Positions 1-4,986 of a stretch of DNA of 5,063 nt are shown here, piece by piece (position 1 is the first letter of the stretch; every line of letters begins with the position of its first letter). Source of the stretch: Alphaproteobacteria bacterium (GTDB lineage Bacteria; Pseudomonadota; Alphaproteobacteria; Rickettsiales; SXRF01). Below the pieces are notes generated by a model. The model was not told the origin of the DNA. It saw nothing but the letters and a program-made list of their open reading frames with translations, and searched no databases. A program made the position numbers and the translations under genes. The stretch is from positions 1 to 5,063 of the forward strand of contig JAFATP010000175.1 in NCBI GenBank assembly GCA_019243895.1, written 5' to 3'.

Positions 1-167
1 GCTCCGGCGGCGAGCCGGATGCCAGCGAAGTGGCGGCGCATATCGGCCGTCAGGGGCTGGGCGGCGGCGGCCACCGCACATCGGCCGCGGCGCAATTCAC
101 GCGCGACCAGTTCGCGCAGCAATTCAGGCGTCTCACCGAAGAAGAGGCGACCGCCGCTCCTAAGTAA
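1..167 (+). CDS. DHH family phosphoesterase, C-terminal fragment (DHHA1 domain)
   Basis: This is the 3' end of a gene that begins left of the window; 54 complete codons run from base 3 to AAG at 162-164, then TAA at 165-167. The fragment begins SGGEPDASEVAAHIGRQG and contains GGGGHRTSAAA at fragment residues 20-30. That glycine-rich GGGH motif, with small residues after it, is the hallmark of the DHHA1 substrate-binding domain of DHH phosphoesterases (NrnA-type oligoribonucleases, RecJ and relatives). The family cleaves phosphodiester bonds in small nucleic acids or nucleotides using metal ions held by an N-terminal DHH domain, which lies outside the window, so the substrate cannot be named. 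A charged tail of about 24 residues follows the motif, which fits a natural C-terminus. The gene points the same way as the redoxin gene 63 bases downstream. Seen: the motif and stop. Known: the family link. Inferred: catalytic activity. Confidence 0.72.
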   Translation, partial: SGGEPDASEVAAHIGRQGLGGGGHRTSAAAQFTRDQFAQQFRRLTEEEATAAPK

Positions 168-219
168 AAATGGCACTACCTGTCATTTTCGGCTAAGTTA
201 TTTCCTCCATTATACGCAC

Positions 220-224
220 AGGAG
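220..224 (+). promoter_or_regulatory. Ribosome binding site of the redoxin gene
   Basis: AGGAG lies six bases before the ATG at 231, a near-ideal Shine-Dalgarno spacing, and it fixes the start of the exported redoxin. The other 50 or so bases between the two + strand genes hold no convincing -35/-10 pair and no hairpin with a T-run. Confidence 0.75.
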
Positions 225-230
225 AAATTT

Positions 231-842
231 ATGCGCCTCATGCTTCGCCTCTTTCTTACCGCCTTATTCTTATTTCCCGCCGCCGCGCTTGCGGATACGC
301 CGGAAATTGGCCAGCCGGCACCGGCATTTTCGGTGCAGGATATCAGCGGCCAGACGCAATCGCTCGCGCGTTATAAAGGCTCGGTGGTGGTGATGGAGTG
401 GAGCAATCCCGGCTGCCCGTTCGTGCGCAAGCATTACGGCTCCGGTAACATGCAATCGCTGCAACGCACGGCACGGGAAAAAGGGGTGGTGTGGCTCACC
501 GTCAATTCCAGCGCGCCCGGCAAGCAGGGCAATATGACGGTAGAGCAGGCGAAAAACTGGGTGGCGGAAATGAAGGCTTCTCCCTCGGCGTATATTCTGG
601 ATGCGAAGGGCACGCTGGGGAGGCTGTATGGCGCCAAGGCCACGCCGCATATGTTCGTCATCGACCCGTCGGGCCGCCTGGCGTATGCGGGTGCCATCGA
701 CGACAAGCCGAGCTTTGATCAGGGAGATGTCAAAACCGCGGATAATTACGTGATGGATGCCGTGAATGCGCTGCTGGCGGGAAAACCGGTAGCGGTCGCT
801 TCCACCCGCGCCTATGGCTGCTCGGTTAAATACGAGGATTAA
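231..842 (+). CDS. Exported thioredoxin-fold redoxin, PRX-like-1 type
   Basis: A 203-residue protein whose N-terminus is a typical Sec signal peptide: a basic start, a hydrophobic core at residues 4-18, and likely cleavage after A21 (ALA before D22). It should therefore work in the periplasm. Residues 25-150 follow the redoxin/thioredoxin fold: IGQPAPAFSVQD at the start, the active-site segment WSNPGCPFVRKHY at 57-69, and TPHMFVID at 138-145 holding the usual cis-proline. The active site has one cysteine, C62, in CPFV rather than CxxC. The only other cysteine, C197, is in YGCSVKY at the extreme C-terminus. Both features are typical of the group called PRX-like 1, whose cysteine aligns with the first cysteine of thioredoxin and not with the peroxidatic cysteine of peroxiredoxins. 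A thiol redox role is inferred; the reaction is not known. The start is supported by AGGAG at 220-224. It ends 7 bases from the convergent lipoprotein gene. Confidence 0.88.
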   Translation: MRLMLRLFLTALFLFPAAALADTPEIGQPAPAFSVQDISGQTQSLARYKGSVVVMEWSNPGCPFVRKHYGSGNMQSLQRTAREKGVVWLTVNSSAPGKQGNMTVEQAKNWVAEMKASPSAYILDAKGTLGRLYGAKATPHMFVIDPSGRLAYAGAIDDKPSFDQGDVKTADNYVMDAVNALLAGKPVAVASTRAYGCSVKYED

Positions 843-849
843 AACGAAC

Positions 850-1473
850 CTAAGGCATTTCCTCGCGCTGCGATTCCGCAGCCCTGGCGGCTTGCGCCGC
901 AGCGGGAATGATGGTCTGCGCCGCAGCGTTAAACGCTTTGTTGAAAGCCGCCACCAATGCGGCCATATGGTTGGCTTCCGCCTGCACCGTCTCCTCTACC
1001 GGAATCGCCGCCAATGCCTGGTGGGTTTCCGAGTTCAGCAGGGTGGCGGTTAAGCGCAGGCGGATCACCGGCTGCGGCCCGCTCATGTCCACCTGGCATT
1101 CGTGAATGGCGGTGGAAAGCATTACGTCGGTGCGCAACGGCTCCTGATCGCTGCCGGCGATGCGGAAAGCGCGGGAGCGCCCGAAAGCGTCGGACAAGAA
1201 TTCCTGCGCAAGCTGCGGCAGCGGCGCCGCCCATGCCGCGCCGGTGTAATAGATGAGCTTGTTGTCCGCCTCCAGCACGGCGATGCGGGCGGTATCAAGC
1301 CCCGGCGCCACTTCCGGAAGGGCGATGCGGATGGTAAGCGGCAGCGTTTCCGCCGCGGCGGCGGCGGGATCGGGTTTCAGCATGTAAAGCTCGGGCGCCG
1401 GGGCGGGCTTGCTCAGCAGCGCGCAGGCAGAAAGCAATGCAGACAGCATCACCAAAACAAGGTATTGTCTCAT
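850..1473 (-). CDS. ABC-type transport auxiliary lipoprotein (PqiC/ABC_trans_aux family)
   Basis: A 207-residue lipoprotein, the last gene of the lipid-transport operon. Residues 1-17 form a lipoprotein signal: a hydrophobic stretch from Y4, then the lipobox LSAC with the acylated cysteine at C17. Residue 18 is alanine, not aspartate, which favours outer-membrane sorting under the E. coli rule. The mature part fits the ABC_trans_aux family: ELYMLKP at 28-34, then IAVLEADNKLIYYTGAAW at 64-81 and a segment around 82-97 with PLPQLAQEFLSDAF. In this family (PqiC is the best-known member) the protein sits at the outer membrane and partners an MCE transporter. The C-terminus, about residues 183-200, is alanine-rich. 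The ATG overlaps the mlaD stop by four bases (ATGA, 1470-1473), so translation is probably coupled; there is no strong Shine-Dalgarno. The family call is firm; the partner role comes from gene context. Confidence 0.85.
   Translation of the reverse strand: MRQYLVLVMLSALLSACALLSKPAPAPELYMLKPDPAAAAAETLPLTIRIALPEVAPGLDTARIAVLEADNKLIYYTGAAWAAPLPQLAQEFLSDAFGRSRAFRIAGSDQEPLRTDVMLSTAIHECQVDMSGPQPVIRLRLTATLLNSETHQALAAIPVEETVQAEANHMAALVAAFNKAFNAAAQTIIPAAAQAARAAESQREEMP
867..882. other. GC-rich perfect hairpin inside the 3' end of the lipoprotein gene
   Basis: GCTGCG (867-872), loop ATTC, CGCAGC (877-882): a perfect 6-bp stem 25 bases past the redoxin stop. A second stem, GCGGC-TTGC-GCCGC, follows at 887-900. 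Neither has a T-run on either strand, so they are not canonical terminators, and both lie in alanine-rich coding sequence where such repeats arise easily. They could still slow or help stop transcripts from the convergent redoxin gene, which has no other room for a terminator. Confidence 0.25.
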
Positions 1474-2345
1474 GGGGCGGGGATGCCTTTCTGCTGTTGC
1501 GGCGAAATGATACGCGACGGGTTTTCCTCAAGCTCCTTGGCCAGCCCGCTCAAATCCCGCGTGGTGCGCTTGATTTCCACCAGCAATTGGTAAAACTCCT
1601 CATAGCTGCCGCCCGCCGCGCGGTTGGTGCGCGCGATCAGGGCGTTGAGCTGGCGCGACGATTCTTTCAGGGCGTCCGCCGTGGCGCGGATGTCATCCTT
1701 GGAATCATGCGTGATCTGGTGCACGTCGTTGGCCACGGCGGTGGCCTGGTCGATCAATTGGGAGAATTGCTGCGTCTGCTGGTCCAGCGCCGCGGCGATG
1801 CTTTTCCAGTGCCCCATCATATCGCTGAAGGCGGCCACGTTTTCATTATTGACCAGCTTGCTGAGCTGGTCGGCCACCACGGTTGCCTTATCGATCAGTT
1901 CCGGCATGCGGTTGACGATGGCGGCGATGTCCGAAGCCTTGGCCGGAATCTCCGGAATGCCGCCTATTCTCGGCGGCTTCAGGTTCGGCATGTCCTGACT
2001 GCCGCCGGTGAGCTCCACGTAATAAGCGCCGGTGATGCCCTGCAATTTGAGGCTGGCCTGCGTATCCGTTTTAATCGGCGTGCCCTCGGCGATGCGCACA
2101 TCCACCCGCACCAGATTGCTATTGTCCGGGTCGATGGAGATCTGCGTGACTTTTCCCACATCCACGCCGCGGAATTTCACCGGGCTGCCCACATTCAAGC
2201 CGCTCACCGATTCGGCGAAGCGGATGCGGTAAAGATAGTATTCCGTACGGTTGGCGCCGGTCAGCCACAGGGCGAACAGCACGCTCGCGGCCACCGTGGC
2301 CAGCACGAAGATTCCCACCAGGAAGTAGTTCTTATTCGGTTCCAC
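1470..2345 (-). CDS. mlaD: MlaD family protein (MCE domain), periplasmic lipid-binding subunit
   Basis: A 291-residue inner-membrane-anchored protein with an MCE domain. It has a short cytoplasmic N-terminus, one membrane segment at about residues 8-28 (FLVGIFVLATVAASVLFALW), an MCE domain at about 38-115 with the signature GLNVGSPVKFRGVDVGKV (49-66) and GITGAYYVEL (103-112), then a long, mostly helical region (about 137-275). It ends with ENPSRIISPQQQKGIP, a common ending in this family. MCE proteins form hexameric rings that pass phospholipids or other lipids across the periplasm. The start is GTG at 2343-2345; this gives MEPNKNYFLVG, the usual MCE N-terminus, and overlaps the end of the ATPase gene by 14 bases. 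A weak GGGGCAGG sits upstream. The symbol is a family label: the lipoprotein next to it is PqiC-like, so the system is not a strict copy of E. coli Mla. Confidence 0.93.
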   Translation of the reverse strand: MEPNKNYFLVGIFVLATVAASVLFALWLTGANRTEYYLYRIRFAESVSGLNVGSPVKFRGVDVGKVTQISIDPDNSNLVRVDVRIAEGTPIKTDTQASLKLQGITGAYYVELTGGSQDMPNLKPPRIGGIPEIPAKASDIAAIVNRMPELIDKATVVADQLSKLVNNENVAAFSDMMGHWKSIAAALDQQTQQFSQLIDQATAVANDVHQITHDSKDDIRATADALKESSRQLNALIARTNRAAGGSYEEFYQLLVEIKRTTRDLSGLAKELEENPSRIISPQQQKGIPAP

Positions 2346-3105
2346 GCGCCGCCTGCCCCGCCTGTTCCGCCGCGCGCCCGCGCGGCCCCTGAAAATAAGC
2401 TTTAATCCATGGATGCTCGTTTTTCAATAAATTGGGTAAGGTGTCGATGATGACCTGCTTGTCCACCAGCACCGCGACGCGGGTGCAGATGGAAAACAGC
2501 GTGTCCAGATCATGCGTGATCATCACCACCGTCACGCCCAGGCTGTGGTTCAGGTCCAGGATCAACCGATCGAACTCCGCGGCGCCGATGGGATCAAGCC
2601 CGGAAGTCGGCTCGTCGAGAAAAAGAATCGGCGGGTCAAGCGCCAGCGCGCGCGCCAGCGCCGCCCGCTTAATCATGCCGCCGGAGAGCTCCGAGGGATA
2701 TTTGACGCCCGCCTCCTGCGGCAGCCCCGCCAGCGCGATTTTCAGGTAGGCCAGCATGCGGCGGTAGGCTTTGGGCAGCGGCGCATATTCCTTCAGCGGG
2801 AACGCCACGTTCTGCTCCACGGTGAGGCCGGAAAAAAGCGCGCCCTGCTGGAACAGCACGCCGAACAGCCTCGGCGATTCGTGCGGTTTCAGCGCATCCG
2901 CCTTCTCGCCGCAGATGGTCACCTCGCCCGCTTGCGGGCGGCGCAGACCCACCATGGTCTGCAGCAGCACCGTCTTGCCGGAGCCGGAACCGCCGACGAC
3001 GCCCACGATCTCGCCGCGCTGCACGTCGAAGCTCACGCCGTCATGCACCACGTGCTCGCCGAACCGGTTCACCACGCCGCGCACGGAGAGAACGGTTTGG
3101 CTCAT
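2332..3105 (-). CDS. mlaF: ABC transporter ATP-binding protein, MlaF type
   Basis: A 257-residue ATPase that powers the lipid transporter from the cytoplasmic face of the inner membrane. All nucleotide-binding motifs are present: Walker A GGSGSGKT (38-45), Q-loop around Q86-Q87 (LFQQGALF), signature LSGGM (140-144), Walker B ILFLDE (160-165), D-loop SGLD (168-171) and the switch histidine H198 in ITHD. LFQQGALFSGLTVEQNVAFPL and LSGGMIKRAALARA are typical of the MlaF branch. The ATG at 3103-3105 overlaps the permease stop by four bases (ATGA). The same frame stays open for 217 codons further upstream, but that part is a frame-shifted reading of the permease gene and is not protein sequence; the family length (about 250-270) and N-terminus support the start chosen. 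The C-terminal 15 or so residues are low-complexity Ala/Gly/Gln/Arg. Confidence 0.95.
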   Translation of the reverse strand: MSQTVLSVRGVVNRFGEHVVHDGVSFDVQRGEIVGVVGGSGSGKTVLLQTMVGLRRPQAGEVTICGEKADALKPHESPRLFGVLFQQGALFSGLTVEQNVAFPLKEYAPLPKAYRRMLAYLKIALAGLPQEAGVKYPSELSGGMIKRAALARALALDPPILFLDEPTSGLDPIGAAEFDRLILDLNHSLGVTVVMITHDLDTLFSICTRVAVLVDKQVIIDTLPNLLKNEHPWIKAYFQGPRGRAAEQAGQAARGTE

Positions 3106-4202
3106 ATGCCCAGTTGCTGAAACAGCACGGAGAAAAACGCATCCGCCGCCAGCACCAGGAAAATGGACTGCACCACGGAGGTGGTGGTATGCTCGCCCAC
3201 GCTTTCGGCGGAGCCTTCCACCTTCATGCCGTGCATGCAGCCCACGATGGCGATCAGGAAAGCGAACACCGGCGCCTTGATGAGGCCCACGAACATATCC
3301 TTGCCGTGCGTGACCACGCGCAGGCGCTCCACGAACTGCTCCAACGGAATGCCCAGCAGCCCGGCGCATATCACCGCGCCGCCGGCCAGCCCCATGATCA
3401 TGGCGATGAACGTCAGCAGCGGCAGGCTCACCAGCAGCGCCAGCACCCGCGGCATCACCAGTATCTCGAACGGGCTGATCCCCAGCACGCGCAGCGCGTC
3501 CACCTCCTCGCGCACTTTCATCACGCCGATTTCGGCGGCAAAGGCGCTTCCGGAGCGGCCCGCCACCATGATGGCCGTCAGCAGCACGCCCATCTCGCGC
3601 AGTACGGAAAGCCCCACCAGGTTCACCGTGTATTGCTCCGCGCCCAGCGGCCTCAGCTGCTGCGCGCTTTGATACGCCACCACCACGCTGATGAGAAACG
3701 CCATCAGGCAGATGATGGGTATGGCGCGGATGCCCGTTTCGTCGATATGGCGGCAAATGGCGGAAAGGCGCAGATGCTTGGGCGAGCGCAGGCCCGCGAG
3801 CAGCGTCAGCGCGCCCTGGCCCAGGAATGCGATCATCTCCAGCAGCAGCTGCAAGGTGTTCAGGGTGTTTTTACCGATGCTTTCGACGATTTCGCGGGCG
3901 GCGGAAGGCGGACGCGGCTCCGGCGGCGGGTCCACCTGCGCCTCGGCCACCAGCTCGCACAGCGCGCGGTGTTCCGGCTTCAGCTTATAGGTGATGCGCC
4001 GGTTGCGGCGCAGGCCCATCAGCAGCAGGGCCCCGGCGCTGTCCAGCTCCTCAAGGGCGGAGGCATCCACCGCGAGATCGCCCGCCAGGCCGCGCAGAGA
4101 TTTTTCAAAAGCCCCGGCGGCCTGAGGCAGATCATACAGCGTGAGCGACCCGCTTAAGCGCACCGTGGAATGCTCTGCATCAGTGCTTATTTCCGCACTC
4201 AC
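3102..4202 (-). CDS. mlaE: STAS-MlaE fusion: lipid ABC transporter permease
   Basis: A 366-residue permease and the first gene of the operon. Residues about 8-88 look like a STAS domain: STVRLSGSLTLYDLPQAAGAF, then DASALEELDSAGALLLMGL (46-64), the fold of the small MlaB protein that regulates the E. coli transporter. After a proline-rich linker (92-99) comes the MlaE permease core, about 150-364, with hydrophobic segments near 159-178, 204-214, 246-283, 303-322 and 343-361. The conserved ATPase-contacting stretch is AEIGVMKVREEVDALRVLGISPFE (223-246). The fused STAS domain explains why no separate mlaB is seen. The start is GTG at 4200-4202; it gives a complete STAS domain and no other start lies nearby upstream in frame. 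GGGCAGG is the only Shine-Dalgarno-like sequence, somewhat far upstream. Family call firm; lipid type and direction of transport unknown. Confidence 0.93.
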   Translation of the reverse strand: MSAEISTDAEHSTVRLSGSLTLYDLPQAAGAFEKSLRGLAGDLAVDASALEELDSAGALLLMGLRRNRRITYKLKPEHRALCELVAEAQVDPPPEPRPPSAAREIVESIGKNTLNTLQLLLEMIAFLGQGALTLLAGLRSPKHLRLSAICRHIDETGIRAIPIICLMAFLISVVVAYQSAQQLRPLGAEQYTVNLVGLSVLREMGVLLTAIMVAGRSGSAFAAEIGVMKVREEVDALRVLGISPFEILVMPRVLALLVSLPLLTFIAMIMGLAGGAVICAGLLGIPLEQFVERLRVVTHGKDMFVGLIKAPVFAFLIAIVGCMHGMKVEGSAESVGEHTTTSVVQSIFLVLAADAFFSVLFQQLGI

Positions 4203-4245
4203 GGCTGCGCCTGCCCATACACATGATTGTTGCCACTGCGCAGGG

Positions 4246-4275
4246 ATACTACGCTTTCCCCCTCGCCTCCGGCAA
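4246..4275 (-). promoter_or_regulatory. Candidate promoter of the mla operon
   Basis: On the - strand, TTGCCG (4275-4270) and TAGTAT (4251-4246) are separated by 18 bases; each matches the sigma-70 consensus at four of six positions. Transcription would begin near 4239, about 37 bases before the permease GTG. It is the best pair in the 101-base gap, but both boxes are weak, and the operon could instead be read through from the small gene upstream. Confidence 0.3.
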
Positions 4276-4284
4276 TGGCTTTAT

Positions 4285-4301
4285 CGCAAGGAGCGCTTGC
4301 G
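4285..4301 (-). terminator. Weak hairpin just after the small secreted protein gene
   Basis: Read on the - strand, CGCAAG, loop CGCTC, CTTGCG form a perfect 6-bp stem that begins three bases after the TAA of the small gene. It is followed by ATAAAG, not a T-run, so a canonical intrinsic terminator is unlikely. It could act as a 3'-end stabiliser or attenuator between the small gene and the mla operon. Confidence 0.3.
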
Positions 4302-4303
4302 GC

Positions 4304-4570
4304 TTAGTGACGGCGGTTGTTCCACTCATCATGGTCACGATCGCGGTCATGATCATAATCGTGACGGTGATTTTCCCAATATTCCCGCTCCCGGTAATAA
4401 TCATGCCGGTGGCCGTAGTAATACGGGTAAACGGGGTGGCGCACCACTGTGGGATATTCCTGTTCCACCACCATCGGGCGGGGGTTGCCGATCTGGACGT
4501 CGATTTGCGCAAGCGCCGGGCTGCTTGCGAGCGCGCACAGGCTGGATGTCAACAGCAGCAATTTCTTCAT
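4304..4570 (-). CDS. Small secreted His/Asp/Tyr/Arg-rich protein, function unknown
   Basis: An 88-residue protein that I do not recognise as a named family. Residues 1-21 are a clear signal peptide: MKK, a hydrophobic core, then ALA before Q22. The mature protein of about 67 residues begins QIDVQIGNPRPMVVEQ, then a Pro/Tyr segment (VYPYYYGHR), and ends in a highly charged tail, about residues 53-88, made largely of His, Asp, Arg, Glu, Tyr and Asn, including repeated DHDRDRDHDE. There is no cysteine in the mature part. Dense His and Asp suggest metal binding or a surface role, but this is composition only. The start is well supported: GGGAGGT lies just before the ATG at 4568-4570, the best ribosome binding site in the window. 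The gene lies 101 bases upstream of the mla operon on the same strand and is divergent from tRNA-Ser. The opposite strand also reads open through this region, but the signal peptide and ribosome binding site favour this strand. Confidence 0.75.
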   Translation of the reverse strand: MKKLLLLTSSLCALASSPALAQIDVQIGNPRPMVVEQEYPTVVRHPVYPYYYGHRHDYYREREYWENHRHDYDHDRDRDHDEWNNRRH

Positions 4571-4572
4571 AG

Positions 4573-4579
4573 TACCTCC
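4573..4579 (-). promoter_or_regulatory. Strong ribosome binding site of the small secreted protein gene
   Basis: GGGAGGT on the - strand ends two bases before the ATG start. The match to the Shine-Dalgarno core is excellent although the spacing is short. It decides the reading strand and the start of the 88-residue protein. Confidence 0.65.
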
Positions 4580-4603
4580 CTTTGTGGTGAAGCGTCAGTT
4601 TTT

Positions 4604-4656
4604 CCGGATGGATAATAAATTTTCGATATGTTTATTTTTTCCTGGTTCGCATCCGG
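4604..4656 (-). promoter_or_regulatory. AT-rich upstream region of the small secreted protein gene, bounded by an inverted repeat
   Basis: CCGGATG (4604-4610) and CATCCGG (4650-4656) form a 7-base inverted repeat around 39 AT-rich bases. On the - strand this core holds a -10-like TATTAT (4617-4612) and an A-run (4640-4635) where a -35 box would be; no good -35 is seen. The position, 34-86 bases before the ATG, suits a promoter with flanking operator half-sites, but the repeat is short enough to be chance. Confidence 0.3.
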
Positions 4657-4674
4657 CGGAAAGAAGCTCTGACA

Positions 4675-4703
4675 TTGACATTATTCGCCCCAATGGTTAA
4701 GCA
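4675..4703 (+). promoter_or_regulatory. Candidate promoter of tRNA-Ser
   Basis: A perfect -35 hexamer TTGACA (4675-4680) is followed after 17 bases by TAAGCA (4698-4703), a poor -10 (only TA match in place). Transcription would begin near 4710, giving a leader of about 30 bases. GC-rich sequence after the -10 resembles the discriminators of stable-RNA promoters. The -35 is convincing; the -10 is the weak part. Confidence 0.45.
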
Positions 4704-4738
4704 TGGCGGCCTGCGGCACGCCAGCGGCGCACGCACGC

Positions 4739-4828
4739 GGAGAGATGGCCGAGCGGTTTAAGGCGCACGCTTGGAAAGCGTGTTTACGGGAAACCGTAAC
4801 GTGGGTTCGAATCCCACTCTCTCCGCCA
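4739..4828 (+). tRNA. tRNA-Ser (anticodon GGA)
   Basis: A complete 90-base class II tRNA with encoded CCA. Acceptor stem: GGAGAGA (4739-4745) pairs with TCTCTCC (4818-4824), followed by discriminator G4825, which is the serine identity base, and CCA (4826-4828). The D-arm contains GCCGAGCGGTTTAAGGC. The anticodon loop is TTGGAAA (4771-4777), so the anticodon is GGA (4773-4775), reading serine codons UCC and UCU. The long variable arm typical of serine tRNAs is TTACGG (4784-4789), loop GAAA, CCGTAA (4794-4799). The T-arm is GTGGG (4801-4805), loop TTCGAAT, CCCAC (4813-4817). All stems are intact, so it should be functional. It is divergent from the small secreted protein gene. Confidence 0.98.
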
Positions 4829-4835
4829 ACATATT

Positions 4836-4853
4836 GATATATAATATCTTTTT
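4836..4853 (+). terminator. Possible terminator of tRNA-Ser
   Basis: GATAT (4836-4840), loop ATA, ATATC (4844-4848) and then TTTTT (4849-4853), starting eight bases after the tRNA. The T-run is right for an intrinsic terminator, but the stem is only 5 bp and mostly A-T, so it would be weak. An alternative stem, ATATCT (4844-4849) with AGATAT (4856-4861), overlaps it. Confidence 0.42.
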
Positions 4854-4861
4854 AGAGATAT

Positions 4862-4986
4862 GACCGCTATCGGGCGCTACGCGCGGGGTCTGTTCCAGTG
4901 CGAAGCGGAGATGGCGATCCCGATGCGGCTCGCAGCGGGATTAGAGCGGATTCTCTCCGTCGAGCGGTTTGGCGGTTCGCTTTGGG
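4862..4986. other. Gene-free spacer with GC-rich inverted repeats
   Basis: No convincing gene is seen in these 125 bases. They hold a nested dyad (GACC 4862-4865 with GGTC 4887-4890, enclosing GCGC-TAC-GCGC at 4874-4884) and a longer imperfect stem: ATCCCG-AT-GC (4917-4926), loop GGCTC, GC-AG-CGGGAT (4932-4941). A short + strand reading frame from ATG 4911 to TAG 5029 encodes 39 residues without recognisable features and overlaps the gene at the right edge; I do not call it. Confidence 0.35.

Noticed and set aside
171..186. TGGCAC upstream of the redoxin gene, resembling the -24 element of a sigma-54 promoter.
   Set aside because: The -12 element (TTGC or similar at the right spacing) is absent; the sequence there is GTCA.
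170..196. An 8-codon open frame (ATG to TAA) between the DHH gene and the redoxin gene, possibly a leader peptide.
   Set aside because: No ribosome binding site, no run of regulatory codons and no attenuator hairpin are visible.
211..216. TATACG as a -10 box for the redoxin gene.
   Set aside because: Transcription would start inside or after the ribosome binding site at 220-224, and no -35 box lies at a suitable distance.
1437..2405. A 322-codon + strand open frame opposite mlaD.
   Set aside because: It is antisense to a well-supported MCE gene, has no recognisable motif and has the His/Arg/Gly/Ala-rich composition usual for GC-rich shadow frames.
2332..3756. A 474-codon - strand open frame suggesting an ATPase with a long N-terminal extension.
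   Set aside because: The first 217 codons overlap the permease gene in another frame and read as Arg/Gly/Ala-rich low-complexity sequence. The ATPase family begins at the ATG at 3105, which also forms the ATGA junction.
3114..4157. A 347-codon + strand open frame opposite mlaE.
   Set aside because: Its sequence is His/Gln/Arg/Ala-rich low complexity created by reading Leu and Val codons of the permease backwards; no domain or ribosome binding site supports it.
4223..4615. A + strand open frame with a very hydrophobic, Val/Ile/Met-rich segment that looks like a membrane protein.
   Set aside because: It is the antisense of the His/Asp-rich tail: CAT, CAC and GAC codons read backwards give ATG, GTG and GTC. 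The - strand has a signal peptide and a strong ribosome binding site; the + strand frame has neither.
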